A stretch of 53,260 nt of DNA, from the NCBI GenBank assembly GCA_023665825.1, contig JAMPDE010000001.1:386366-439625 (forward strand), written 5' to 3'. Of the stretch, positions 16,242 to 25,278 are shown piece after piece. Every line of letters begins with the position of its first letter. Positions within the stretch are counted from its first letter, which is position 1. The translations under genes were made by a program, and so were the position numbers. The notes under the pieces were generated by a model that had not been told where the DNA came from, made no database searches, and was given only the letters and a program-made list of their open reading frames with translations. Origin of the DNA: Alistipes senegalensis (GTDB taxonomy: Bacteria > Bacteroidota > Bacteroidia > Bacteroidales > Rikenellaceae).

Positions 16242-17465
16242 TTATTTGTATAGCAGTCGGGAAAGATTCGCGAAAGTTTCTTCCGCTGCTTCGGTCAGCT
16301 GTTGCGCCGTGAGGGCTTGTATTTTGGCATAGACTTCCTCCATCGTGTCGACTTGCCCGTGCGTCAGCAGGCTTTTCCCCGCACTCAGCATGTAGCTTTC
16401 GTTGCTTTCGCTCGATATGGCCAGTTGGGCGATGAATTGTTTCTTGGCCATCGAGAGCCGCCGTGCCGTGAGCGGTGCCGTGCGCAGTTGTTTCAGCTCC
16501 CGTTCGATCAATTCGATGCACCGGTCGGCGTTCGCATGGTCCGAACTGAAATAGATCGCTACGACGCCCGTGTCGCCGTAGGGCGTGTAGTTCGCTTCGA
16601 TGTTGTACGACAGACCGTGTTTTTCGCGGATGCTGACGTTGAGCAGCGAATTGGCGCTCGGCCCGCCCAGCAGATTGACCACCAATGCCAGCGGCAGCCG
16701 TTTCGGTTCGTCGATGCCGTAGGCTCGTCCGCCGATGATGCAGTGGGTTTGGTGCGTGTGTTTCGTGATGCTCTTGTCGAATGCGCGGTATGCGGCGGGC
16801 GGAACGCGCTCGAACGTCCGTTTCGTTGCGGGTTGCCGTCCGAAATGGCGGGCAGCGATCGCTTCGGCCGTTTTGACCGAAAAATTACCGATGGACGAAA
16901 AGACCATCCGGTCGGTCGTGTGCGTGCGGACGGTGAAGGCCCGCAGGTCGTCGCTTTTGTAGCGCATCAACGCGGCTTTCCGGCCCAAAATGTTGTGCCC
17001 CAGCTCCGAACCCTCGAACAGCAGATCCTCGAACGTGTCGTAAATCAGGTCGGCGGGCGAATCCTTATAGGTGTTGATTTCGTCGCAGATGACCTCCTTT
17101 TCGCGTTCGAGTTCCCGCTCCGGGAAAGTCGAATGGAACGCGATGTCGGCAATCAGTTCGACCGCTTTGGCGAAGTCGCCCCGCAGCGTCGTCGCGTGAA
17201 TGGTCGTATCTTCTTTGGTCGTGAAGGCATTCAGTTCGCCGCCCAGATTTTCCAGACGGCAATTCACCTGCCATGCGCGGCGGTGCTCCGTACCCTTGAA
17301 AAAGGCATGCTCGACGAAGTGCGCCAGTCCGTATTCGTTGGCGTGCTCGTCGCGGCTTCCGGCATTGACGACCAATGCGCAATGCGCCACCGTGTTTTTC
17401 ACTTGCCGGTGGATGCCGCGTATGCCGTTCGGAAGCGTATAGGTTTGAAATTCGGTTCCTTTCAC
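16242..17465 (-). CDS. M16 family zinc peptidase (insulinase-like)
   Basis: 407-aa processing peptidase-like protein. The inverted zinc motif is GLAHFVEHAFFKGT (H49-F-V-E52-H53), with the distal glutamate in EKEVICDEINTY. The C-terminal half is the inactive partner-like domain with the GGPSANSLLNVSIREKHGLSY signature. The start is a GTG at 17465 that overlaps the uvrA stop codon (GTGA), so the two are translationally coupled. No signal peptide, so it is probably cytoplasmic. Confidence 0.9.
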   Translation of the reverse strand: MKGTEFQTYTLPNGIRGIHRQVKNTVAHCALVVNAGSRDEHANEYGLAHFVEHAFFKGTEHRRAWQVNCRLENLGGELNAFTTKEDTTIHATTLRGDFAKAVELIADIAFHSTFPERELEREKEVICDEINTYKDSPADLIYDTFEDLLFEGSELGHNILGRKAALMRYKSDDLRAFTVRTHTTDRMVFSSIGNFSVKTAEAIAARHFGRQPATKRTFERVPPAAYRAFDKSITKHTHQTHCIIGGRAYGIDEPKRLPLALVVNLLGGPSANSLLNVSIREKHGLSYNIEANYTPYGDTGVVAIYFSSDHANADRCIELIERELKQLRTAPLTARRLSMAKKQFIAQLAISSESNESYMLSAGKSLLTHGQVDTMEEVYAKIQALTAQQLTEAAEETFANLSRLLYK

Positions 17466-20254
17466 AGTTTTTCGCGCATTTTCAGATAGTGGCCGGTGTG
17501 GCTCGCGGCGCATTGCTCCAAGTCGTGCGGGACGCCCTCGAAGACGACGCGTCCCCCGTCGCGGCCTGCTTCGGGGCCCAAGTCGATTACCCAGTCGGCG
17601 CACTTGATGATGTCCATGTTGTGTTCGACGATGACGATGGTGTGCCCCCGTTCGATCAGGGCGTTGAATGCCGCCAGCAGTTTCGATATGTCGTGGAAGT
17701 GAAGTCCCGTCGTCGGTTCGTCGAAGATGAACAGCACGCCTCCCCCGGCGTTCTCTTTCGTCAGGAACGAGGCGAGTTTCACGCGCTGGCTTTCGCCGCC
17801 CGAGAGGGTCGACGACGATTGTCCGAGCCGGATGTAGCCCAATCCGACATCCTGCAACGGCCGCAGCCGTTCGACGATGCGGCGGCAGGTAGCATTGCTC
17901 TTTTGCTCTGCGCCGAAAAATTCGATGGCGTCGTCGACCGTCATGTCGAGTACGTCGCAGATATTCTTGTCGCGGTATTTGACTTCCAGAATTTCGTCGC
18001 GGAACCGTTTGCCGCCGCACGCTTCGCAGACCAGCTCCACATCGGCCATGAACTGCATCGAAACGGTGATGACCCCTTCGCCTTGACACTCCTCGCAGCG
18101 GCCTCCGGCGACGTTGAACGAAAAATGCGTCGCATTGAGCCCCGTGTGTTGGGCATAGGGCTGGTCGGCGAAAAGTTTGCGGATTTCGTCGTAGGCCTTG
18201 ATGTAGGTCACCGGATTCGAACGGGTCGATTTGCCGATAGGATTCTGGTCGACCATTTCGACCGATTTCAGCAGGCTGACGTCGCCTTCGATACCGTCGA
18301 AATCACCCGGTTTCGTTCCGGCGTCGCACAGCATGCGCCGCAGGGCCGGATAGAGGATGCCCCGTGCCAGCGACGATTTGCCGCTGCCGCTGACACCCGT
18401 GATGCAGGTCATGACACCCAGCGGAATCCGCACGTCGATGTTGCGCAGGTTGTTTTCGCGTGCTCCCTTGATGGTTATGCAGTTGCTCCAGCCGCGCGCG
18501 GTCGTGGGTACGGCGATGCGTTTCCGGCTCGTGAGGTAGTCGGCCGTCAGGCTCTTTTTCGCTTTCAGCAGTTGCGGAATCGGGCCGCTGAAAACGACTT
18601 CGCCGCCATGTTCGCCTGCTTCGGGGCCCATGTCGACGATCCAGTCGGCAGCACGGATGACCTCTTCTTCGTGCTCCACGACGACGACCGTATTGCCCAA
18701 ATCGCGCAGTTGTTTGAGTACGGCGATCAGCCGGTTCGTGTCGCGCGGGTGCAGTCCGATCGAGGGTTCGTCGAGCACGTAGAGCGAGCCGGTCAGGTTG
18801 CTGCCCAGCGAGGTCGCGAGGTTGATGCGCTGGCTTTCGCCGCCCGAGAGGGTCGACGACAGCCGGTCGAGCGTCAGGTAGCCCAGTCCGACGTCTGCCA
18901 GATATTGTAGCCGGTTGCGGATTTCGACCAAGATGCGGGCGGCGGTTTTTGCGTCGTAAGCGTCCAGTTCCAGCCCCTTGAAGAATGCGAGCAGTTCATC
19001 GACCGGCATCGCCACCAAATCGGCGATGGTCTTGCCGCCCACACGGACGTACAGCGCCTCCTTGCGCAGCCGGCTGCCGCCGCATTCGGAGCAGCGGGTT
19101 TTGCCCGTGTAGCGAGATTTCATCACGCGGTATTGGATTTCGTGCCGTTTCGAGTCGATGTAGGCAAAAAAATCGTCCAGTCCGTGAAAGTATTCGTTGC
19201 CTTTCCATAACAGCTGTTTCTGTTCGTCGGTCAGCTCGAAATAGGGCGTGTGAATCGGAAAATCGAATCGCCGGGCTTTTTCGACCAGTTCGTCTTTCCA
19301 GCGGCTCATCTTCTCGCCACGCCAGCAGGCGATAGCCCCTTCGTAAATGGTCTTGCCCTTGTCCGGTACGACCAGATCTTCGTCGATGCCGATGACTTTG
19401 CCGTATCCTTCGCAGCGCGGACAGGCTCCGAGCGGATTGTTGAAACTGAAAAGATGTTCCGTCGGCGGCTCGAAACGGATGCCGTCGGCCTCGAAACGGG
19501 CCGAATACTCCGTCGCACCCTTGTCGTTGATGACGAGGCAAGTCTCGTCGCCATAGGAGAACGCACGGGCGACCGAATCGCGGATGCGGGTCTGTGTATC
19601 GTCGTCTTCGGAGACTTTCAACCGGTCGATGACTATTGCGATGCCGTCGGCTGGGGTTTCGGGGCCGACGTGCGGCAAGAACTCTTCGATGAGTTGCACT
19701 TGTCCGTCCGCCCAAACGCGCATCAGGCCTTCCGAGAGCAGCAGTGTCAGTTTTTCGATCATGCCCTGTCCTGCGGCCAGTCGGAGCGGAGCAGCGATGA
19801 CGACCCGTGCGCCGTTTCCGGCCGATAAAATGCGTTCGGCTACGTCATCGACGCTGTAACAGCGCACCTCCTCGCCCGAAACGGGCGAAAACGTGTGCCC
19901 CGCCCGCGCGAACAGCAGTTTCAGATAGTCGTAGATTTCGGTCGTCGTGCCGACCGTCGAACGCGGATTGCGCGTATTGACTTTCTGTTCGATAGCGATG
20001 GCCGGTGCGATGCCCGTAATGGTATCGACGTCGGGCTTGTTGATTTTGCCGAGAAACTGCCGTGCGTAGGCCGACAGACTTTCGACGTAGCGGCGTTGTC
20101 CTTCGGCGAAAATGGTATCGAACGCCAGCGTCGATTTGCCCGAGCCCGAAAGCCCCGTGATGACGATCAACTTGTCGTGCGGCAGTTCGACCTCGATGTT
20201 TTTGAGGTTGTGCACCCGCGCACCTTTGATGTATATCGAATTTTCGTGTGCCAT
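17462..20254 (-). CDS. uvrA: Excinuclease ABC subunit A
   Basis: 930-aa damage-recognition ATPase of nucleotide excision repair. Two ABC modules: Walker A GLSGSGKS at 34-41 and GVSGSGKSS in the C-terminal half, with signatures [17 protein letters not shown] and [15 protein letters not shown]. Zinc modules are visible as [23 protein letters not shown] and the CEECQGEG ... CEACGGKRF pair. Length is normal. It lies in the dapB-lepB-yigZ-uvrA-M16 operon. Confidence 0.97.
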   Translation of the reverse strand: MAHENSIYIKGARVHNLKNIEVELPHDKLIVITGLSGSGKSTLAFDTIFAEGQRRYVESLSAYARQFLGKINKPDVDTITGIAPAIAIEQKVNTRNPRSTVGTTTEIYDYLKLLFARAGHTFSPVSGEEVRCYSVDDVAERILSAGNGARVVIAAPLRLAAGQGMIEKLTLLLSEGLMRVWADGQVQLIEEFLPHVGPETPADGIAIVIDRLKVSEDDDTQTRIRDSVARAFSYGDETCLVINDKGATEYSARFEADGIRFEPPTEHLFSFNNPLGACPRCEGYGKVIGIDEDLVVPDKGKTIYEGAIACWRGEKMSRWKDELVEKARRFDFPIHTPYFELTDEQKQLLWKGNEYFHGLDDFFAYIDSKRHEIQYRVMKSRYTGKTRCSECGGSRLRKEALYVRVGGKTIADLVAMPVDELLAFFKGLELDAYDAKTAARILVEIRNRLQYLADVGLGYLTLDRLSSTLSGGESQRINLATSLGSNLTGSLYVLDEPSIGLHPRDTNRLIAVLKQLRDLGNTVVVVEHEEEVIRAADWIVDMGPEAGEHGGEVVFSGPIPQLLKAKKSLTADYLTSRKRIAVPTTARGWSNCITIKGARENNLRNIDVRIPLGVMTCITGVSGSGKSSLARGILYPALRRMLCDAGTKPGDFDGIEGDVSLLKSVEMVDQNPIGKSTRSNPVTYIKAYDEIRKLFADQPYAQHTGLNATHFSFNVAGGRCEECQGEGVITVSMQFMADVELVCEACGGKRFRDEILEVKYRDKNICDVLDMTVDDAIEFFGAEQKSNATCRRIVERLRPLQDVGLGYIRLGQSSSTLSGGESQRVKLASFLTKENAGGGVLFIFDEPTTGLHFHDISKLLAAFNALIERGHTIVIVEHNMDIIKCADWVIDLGPEAGRDGGRVVFEGVPHDLEQCAASHTGHYLKMREKL

Positions 20255-20857
20255 TTATCTTTCGTCGGGGATGCTTCCCCCCGCTTTTTTCAGTTTTTCG
20301 GTCAGCCGGTCGGCGCAGCTTTCGCGAATGGCGAATTGCATCGTGCAGAGGTTGTCGAACGATTGCCGCAGGATGTCGGGCCGTTCCTCCTTGACCACCC
20401 GCATGATGTCGTTCATCGCCACGTAGGGGAAATCGACCCGAACGATGCGGTCGACCGTTCGTTCTACGATTTGCGCCGCATCCAGCACGGCCGCCGCCGA
20501 CTCCTTGTAGGCGGCGATCAGTCCGGGCACTCCCAATTTCGTGCCGCCGAAATAGCGCACGACTACGACTAAACAATCCGTTACCGAACGTGAAATCAAC
20601 TGTCCCAGAATGGGTTTCCCGGCGGTTCCCGACGGCTCTCCGTCGTCGTTCGCACGCCATGCCGCACCGTCCGGCCCCAGCCGCCATGCGTAGCAGTGAT
20701 GCGTGGCGTCGTAGTAGCGTTTGCGCAGTTCGTCGAGATGCAGGCGGATTTCCTCCTCGCTCCGTACCGGCCATGCGAACGCAAGAAATTTGCTGCTGCG
20801 TTCGCGTTGGGCCGCTTCCGCCGGAGCTGCGAGGGTCAGATAGCTGTCGTCGTCCAC
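20255..20857 (-). CDS. YigZ/IMPACT family protein
   Basis: About 200 aa. The N-terminal UPF0029 domain carries the [16 protein letters not shown] signature and [12 protein letters not shown]. The C-terminal domain is the small ferredoxin-like fold of YigZ. Bacterial members are poorly understood; eukaryotic IMPACT regulates translation through GCN1. I chose the GTG at 20857, which starts 1 bp after the lepB stop; the longer frame would overlap lepB out of frame. Ends just before uvrA. Confidence 0.85.
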   Translation of the reverse strand: MDDDSYLTLAAPAEAAQRERSSKFLAFAWPVRSEEEIRLHLDELRKRYYDATHHCYAWRLGPDGAAWRANDDGEPSGTAGKPILGQLISRSVTDCLVVVVRYFGGTKLGVPGLIAAYKESAAAVLDAAQIVERTVDRIVRVDFPYVAMNDIMRVVKEERPDILRQSFDNLCTMQFAIRESCADRLTEKLKKAGGSIPDER

Positions 20858-20858
20858 C

Positions 20859-22217
20859 CTACCGCACTTTTCGGAAAATACGCCTCCACCGGATATTCGA
20901 CGGGAACGATTCGTTCGCATCGAGCGACAGCCAGATGAACGAGGCTTTGCCTACGATGTGGTCTTCGGGCACATAGCCCCAGAACCGCGAATCGGCCGAA
21001 TTGTGGCGGTTGTCGCCCATCATCCAGTAGTAGTCCATCGCGAAAGTATATTCCGTCGCTTCCGCACCGTCGATGTAGATGACGCCGTTGCGGTCTTCGA
21101 GCGTGTGACCCTCGTAGGTTTCGATGATGCGGCGGAACAGCGGCAGGTTTTCGGCCGTCAGCTGCACGGTAGCATCCTTTTTCGGAATCCAGATCGGGCC
21201 GTAGTTGTCTTGGCTCCAGCGCGGCATCTCCCATTGCGGGAAGACGTCGGTATTGGGCGTGTAGACATACCGCCGCAACGACAGAACGTTCGTCAGCTCG
21301 CGGATTTTTTCGGCGGCCGACTCCGTGAGGTACATGTAGTAGACCGACCCGTTGCCGCTGTACTCGGTGATGCCGAGATTTTTGATAGCATACTGCGAGA
21401 ACGGTTCCGAAGTCTGCACGATGTACATGTGCTGGATGCCTTCGATGGGTTCCTGCGGTTGCCCGTTTACCCAAACCTGCCCGTCGCGGACTTCGAGCGT
21501 ATCGCCCGGAATGGCGACGCAGCGCTTGATGTAGTTTTCGCGCTTGTCCACCGGCCGGCTGATGATCGTATACTCTTTGGCCAGTTCCGCACGGGCGTTT
21601 TCCTTGCCGTAGGAGGCCTCGTAGCCGCGCAGTACGTCGTAATAGCTGACGGCTTGGTTTTCGAGCAGCACCGTGTCGCCTGCCGGAAAGTTGAAGACCA
21701 CGACGTCGTTCCGCCGGATTTTCCGCAGGCCTTTCAGCCGGTGATAAGGCCACTGGATAGCTTCGGAAAACGATTTGCGGGTCTGCGAGAAAGGCATCGT
21801 GTGATGCACGAACGGGAACGACAGCGGCGTGTTGGGCATCTGGGGCCCGTAGGTCACCTTGCTGACGTAGAGATAGTCGCCCACCAAGAGCGATTTTTCC
21901 ATCGACGATGTGGGGATGACGTACATCTGGAAGACGAAGATATGCACGACCGAAGCGACCACCGTAGCGAAAACGATGGCGTTGATCCACTCGTACGCGG
22001 TCTTGTAGATTCGGCTGCGCCGGCACATTTCTGCATTCCGGTGCCACACCCAGCGATAGAAAAAGTGCGTGATGTAGAAGTCGAAGATGATCGGCAGACC
22101 CAGCAGCATCCACAGGTTGCCCGTCCAGACGACGAACCAAAGCGTATAGAGCAGGGCCGCCAGTGCGAATCCCACCCATTTGTTCCGTAAAAAAATTCTG
22201 ATTTTTTCCTTATTCAT
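20859..22217 (-). CDS. lepB: Signal peptidase I
   Basis: 452-aa membrane-bound leader peptidase that cleaves Sec signal peptides. Membrane segments lie at about 14-30, 34-50 and 77-98. The catalytic serine is in VIPTSSMEKSLLVGDYL (Ser105 before Met106), the catalytic lysine in ENYIKRCVAIPGDTL, and the C-terminal box is MMGDNRHNSADSRFWG. It is longer than enterobacterial LepB because of a large insertion in the catalytic domain, as usual in Bacteroidota. The ATG overlaps the dapB end by 8 bp. Confidence 0.95.
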   Translation of the reverse strand: MNKEKIRIFLRNKWVGFALAALLYTLWFVVWTGNLWMLLGLPIIFDFYITHFFYRWVWHRNAEMCRRSRIYKTAYEWINAIVFATVVASVVHIFVFQMYVIPTSSMEKSLLVGDYLYVSKVTYGPQMPNTPLSFPFVHHTMPFSQTRKSFSEAIQWPYHRLKGLRKIRRNDVVVFNFPAGDTVLLENQAVSYYDVLRGYEASYGKENARAELAKEYTIISRPVDKRENYIKRCVAIPGDTLEVRDGQVWVNGQPQEPIEGIQHMYIVQTSEPFSQYAIKNLGITEYSGNGSVYYMYLTESAAEKIRELTNVLSLRRYVYTPNTDVFPQWEMPRWSQDNYGPIWIPKKDATVQLTAENLPLFRRIIETYEGHTLEDRNGVIYIDGAEATEYTFAMDYYWMMGDNRHNSADSRFWGYVPEDHIVGKASFIWLSLDANESFPSNIRWRRIFRKVR

Positions 22218-22944
22218 GGGTATTCTGATTGTATTCGAGCAAATCGTCCATCGTGAAGACGCCCTGTTTGTTACACAAGAATTCGGCCGCAACGACCGCG
22301 CCGAGTGCCAGCGTCCGCCGGTTTTTGATGGTATGCCGCAATTCGATGCGATCGTCTTCCGATTCGTAGCCGATCGTATGGATGCCGGGAACCGCTCCTT
22401 CGCGCACCGAGCGGATTTCGATCTCTTCGGGGGCAGCCGGAATATCGTTCACCCAGCCGGTCTTCGTGTGCAGGTTGGCGATGATGCCTTCGGCCAGCGT
22501 GATGGCCGTGCCGCTCGGCGCATCTTTTTTCTGCGTATGGTGTACCTCTTCGATTTCGACTTCGTAGCCGCCTACACGGTCGATCATGGCGGCCAGCTGC
22601 CGGTTGAGTTTGAACAGCAGGTTGACGCCCAGACAGAAGTTCGAGGCATAGAAAAGCGCACCGCCTTTTTCGCGGCACAGGGCTTTCAGTTCCGGCAGAC
22701 GCGTCGTCCAGCCGGTCGTCCCGCTTACGACGGGCGTTCCGCAGGCGATGCAGGTGCGGATATTGTCATAGGCGGTCGTCGGTGTGGTGAATTCCAGTGC
22801 GACATCGACTTCGGACAGGTGGCGCGCATCCAAGTCTGCGATATTCTCGGCGTCGATGACGAGCACCGTTTCATGGCCGCGCTCGGCGAGGATTTTTTCG
22901 ATTTCCCGCCCCATTTTTCCATAGCCTATGATAGCCGTTTTCAT
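22210..22944 (-). CDS. dapB: 4-hydroxy-tetrahydrodipicolinate reductase
   Basis: 244-aa enzyme of the lysine/diaminopimelate pathway, reducing HTPA with NAD(P)H. Cofactor motif GYGKMG at residues 7-12; the catalytic region is visible as EIEEVHHTQKKDAPSGTA. The ATG at 22944 (MKTAIIGYGKMG) is chosen over the upstream frame. A -7 box TATCTTTG lies at 23026-23019. First gene of an operon that continues with lepB, yigZ, uvrA and the M16 peptidase. Confidence 0.95.
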   Translation of the reverse strand: MKTAIIGYGKMGREIEKILAERGHETVLVIDAENIADLDARHLSEVDVALEFTTPTTAYDNIRTCIACGTPVVSGTTGWTTRLPELKALCREKGGALFYASNFCLGVNLLFKLNRQLAAMIDRVGGYEVEIEEVHHTQKKDAPSGTAITLAEGIIANLHTKTGWVNDIPAAPEEIEIRSVREGAVPGIHTIGYESEDDRIELRHTIKNRRTLALGAVVAAEFLCNKQGVFTMDDLLEYNQNTHE

Positions 22945-23018
22945 ACTTCCTGTTTCTGTAAATCCGTTTGCGGCAAAAAATGCAATTCGAAATCCCGTCT
23001 TCGCACGGAATTGCATTG

Positions 23019-23026
23019 CAAAGATA
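23019..23026 (-). promoter_or_regulatory. -7 box of the dapB operon
   Basis: TATCTTTG on the minus strand, 75 bp before the dapB ATG. A clear -33 TTTG at 20 bp spacing was not found. Confidence 0.5.
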
Positions 23027-23110
23027 GTAATTCAGCGATGATTTTCATCAAACCTTTTCCGAATAACGAGTGAAATGTGAAAATGTTGTTTCCGATGCGA
23101 TAAAAATAGG

Positions 23111-23235
23111 TTCGGCTTTGCCGAAGATGCGTTCGCCCTCGCTTATTCGTACCTTTGGCTTCGCCTTAGATACTCCGTCTCGGCATAATCAAGCTATCGC
23201 TTGCTTCTGCGCTCGACTTTTCGTATCTTTGTTCC
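23111..23235 (+). repeat. Double copy of a hairpin-promoter module upstream of truA
   Basis: Two adjacent modules. The first has the hairpin TTCGGC-TTT-GCCGAA (23111-23125) and ends in CGCTTATTCGTACCTTTG (ends 23157). The second begins with a 20-bp block (23157-23176) identical to 31239-31258 before yggS, then an imperfect hairpin CAAGC-TATC-GCTTG (within 23184-23210), then the promoter CTTG (23200-23203), 20 bp, TATCTTTG (23224-23231). The truA ATG starts 4 bp later. Confidence 0.7.
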
Positions 23236-24009
23236 ATGCGTTATTTTGCGGAGTTGCGATACGATGGCGCTGCCTATTGCGGGTGGCAGCGGCAGCCCGA
23301 CCAGCCGACCGTGCAGCAGACCCTCGAACGGGCGTTGTCCACGCTCTTGCGGTTTCCGGTCGAGGTAACCGGTGCCGGTCGTACCGATACGAGGGTCAAT
23401 GCCTCGTACTATGTCGCCCATTTCGACGTGGAGAACCCGCTCATCCATCCCGCAGAGTTGCTTTATAAGCTGAATTTTCTGTTGCCGCCGGATATTGCGG
23501 TCGGAACCTTGACACCGGTGCCCGAAGGTGCGCATGCCCGGTTCAGTGCCCGTGAGCGCGAATACCGTTATTTCATCGAACCGCACAAGAATCCATTTAC
23601 TCGGGGCGGTTCGTGGCAGTATTATGTGCCGTTGGACGTCAGGCGGATGAACGAAGCGGCTGCCATGCTGCTGGAATTCGACGATTTCACGTCATTCGCC
23701 AAACTCAACTCGAACAACCGTACGAATATCTGTCGCGTGATGCAGGCCGAATGGCGGGTGGAACCTTCCGGCACTTTGCGTTTCTCGATTCGGGCCGACC
23801 GGTTCCTGCGCAACATGGTACGGGCCATCGTCGGAACGTTGGTCGATGTCGGGCGCGGCCGTTACACGCCCGAGCAGTTCCGCGAAATCATCGCTGCGCG
23901 CGATTTGTCCCGTTCCTGCGGCGGTGCTCCTGCGCAGGGGCTCTTTTTGAGCGATGTCCGCTACCCTGCCGATATTTTCGAGCGCAAAGCCTTTTTATCG
24001 GAACGATAA
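23236..24009 (+). CDS. truA: tRNA pseudouridine(38-40) synthase
   Basis: 257-aa enzyme that isomerises uridines 38-40 in the tRNA anticodon arm. The catalytic aspartate lies in GAGRTDTRVNA, with the N-terminal YDGAAYCGWQRQP and C-terminal RFLRNMVRAIVGTLVDVGRG signatures. The -7 box ends only 4 bp before the ATG, so the mRNA is predicted to be leaderless or nearly so. Monocistronic, with its own terminator. Confidence 0.96.
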   Translation: MRYFAELRYDGAAYCGWQRQPDQPTVQQTLERALSTLLRFPVEVTGAGRTDTRVNASYYVAHFDVENPLIHPAELLYKLNFLLPPDIAVGTLTPVPEGAHARFSAREREYRYFIEPHKNPFTRGGSWQYYVPLDVRRMNEAAAMLLEFDDFTSFAKLNSNNRTNICRVMQAEWRVEPSGTLRFSIRADRFLRNMVRAIVGTLVDVGRGRYTPEQFREIIAARDLSRSCGGAPAQGLFLSDVRYPADIFERKAFLSER

Positions 24010-24042
24010 AAAATCCGAAAGCGGTTCTGCTTTCGGATTTTT
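24009..24042 (+). terminator. Intrinsic terminator between truA and the lipoprotein gene
   Basis: 14-bp perfect stem (24009-24022 with 24029-24042) around a 6-base loop, with A and T runs at the ends, so it can serve both converging genes. Confidence 0.85.
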
Positions 24043-24064
24043 ATTTCCGTATGGATTCGTCCGG

Positions 24065-25255
24065 TCAGTTCAATTCCGACGGATCGACGATTTCGTGCGT
24101 TTCGAGGTCGACGAAAAACGACGCTTGGGCATCTCCGTGACGGGTCAAGGTCGATTTTACCTCTACGATGCGGTCGTCGATGCGGGCATATTCGCGGATT
24201 TCGCCTTTGAATACCCCCATCTTCACGAGTGCCCGGTTGTTGATGTCCGACACCCAGAATGTTTCGTCGTTTTCCCGATAGATGCGTTCCGGCCGCGAAA
24301 ATGTAAATCCCTTGACGGTTTTCATCGCTTTGACCCACGCTTTCTGTTCGTAGTCGTAGATGTTGACGGCGTCATTGGAACCGGTGGCGTAGAGCCGTTC
24401 TGCACTTGTCGCAAAGGTCTTGGGGTTGAACGGCAGTGCCCATGTCTGTTCGGCGATGTCGATGTTGGTTCCGTCCTTGAATTCGTCGTTTATCAGCGAA
24501 AGGTCGAGCACGCGGATCGACTTGGCTACATAGCCCGTCAGCATGATGCGGCCGAGTAAATCGACCTCCATGTAGTGGGCGGCGAAGCCGTTGTTCGATG
24601 AGTCGCCCGCACCCGGACCGGTTTCCTTGTAGTAGTTGATTCTCTGGTAGTTTTCGGGCGTGACATCCGATTCCTTGTAGACGCGGACTTTGCCGTTCTT
24701 GTTGCGGGCGAAAATCAGGCCGTTCGTCACGGTCATGGCTTGCGCTTGGAATACGGGGCCACCCCAGTTTCCGTTGCCGATGCAAGAAACGTATGCGAGG
24801 TCGGGCAACGAGAAAACATGGATAAGCGATTGTTGTTCGGCTACATAGAGGCGGTCGGCCGTCGGAAAGATCGCATTGATTTTGCTGGTGAAATTTTTTT
24901 CTTGTCCGTTGACCGTCCATGTCTTGATAGTCCGGCTCGGCCGATTCGCCTTTTGGCTGAACACAATCAGGCTGTTGCCTGCCGTGCCGCTGTTGGCCAC
25001 GAAGAGCGTATCACCCCGGTGAGCCACCGCATAGGGGCTGAATTGCTCGCTCGTTTCCAGTCCCATCGTTTCGTGATTGATGGTTTGGACAGCTTCGTAG
25101 GAGTAGTACCAGAAGCTGGTGTAGTTTTCCTCTTCGGATTCGGGAATCCGGGTGTTCGGAGCGACCTCTTCGGGGAGGTCGTTTTTGCTGTCGGAGCAGT
25201 GTGCGGCGAGAATTCCGCAAACAAGCAGCAGGGCGAAATAAATACGGTATTTCAT
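24065..25255 (-). CDS. Lipoprotein with beta-propeller-like repeats
   Basis: About 396 aa. The N-terminus is a lipoprotein signal with lipobox LAAHC (Cys20) followed by an acidic stretch, typical of exported Bacteroidota lipoproteins. The rest consists of repeated four-strand units of the YVAEQQSLIHVFSLPDL and LYATGSNDAVNIYDYEQ kind, as in NHL/WD-like propellers. No catalytic motif. It starts about 23 bp after a larger lipoprotein whose C-terminal half has similar repeats, so the pair probably works together on the cell surface. The start is MKYRIYF; my base count is uncertain by one here. Confidence 0.75.
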   Translation of the reverse strand: MKYRIYFALLLVCGILAAHCSDSKNDLPEEVAPNTRIPESEEENYTSFWYYSYEAVQTINHETMGLETSEQFSPYAVAHRGDTLFVANSGTAGNSLIVFSQKANRPSRTIKTWTVNGQEKNFTSKINAIFPTADRLYVAEQQSLIHVFSLPDLAYVSCIGNGNWGGPVFQAQAMTVTNGLIFARNKNGKVRVYKESDVTPENYQRINYYKETGPGAGDSSNNGFAAHYMEVDLLGRIMLTGYVAKSIRVLDLSLINDEFKDGTNIDIAEQTWALPFNPKTFATSAERLYATGSNDAVNIYDYEQKAWVKAMKTVKGFTFSRPERIYRENDETFWVSDINNRALVKMGVFKGEIREYARIDDRIVEVKSTLTRHGDAQASFFVDLETHEIVDPSELN

Positions 25256-25278
25256 CGTTTTTCGTTTTTTTGCGGTTT

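Noticed and set aside
17375-18910. 511-aa open frame opposite uvrA
   Set aside because: Shadow of uvrA on the other strand; composition is arginine/aspartate-rich with no motif.
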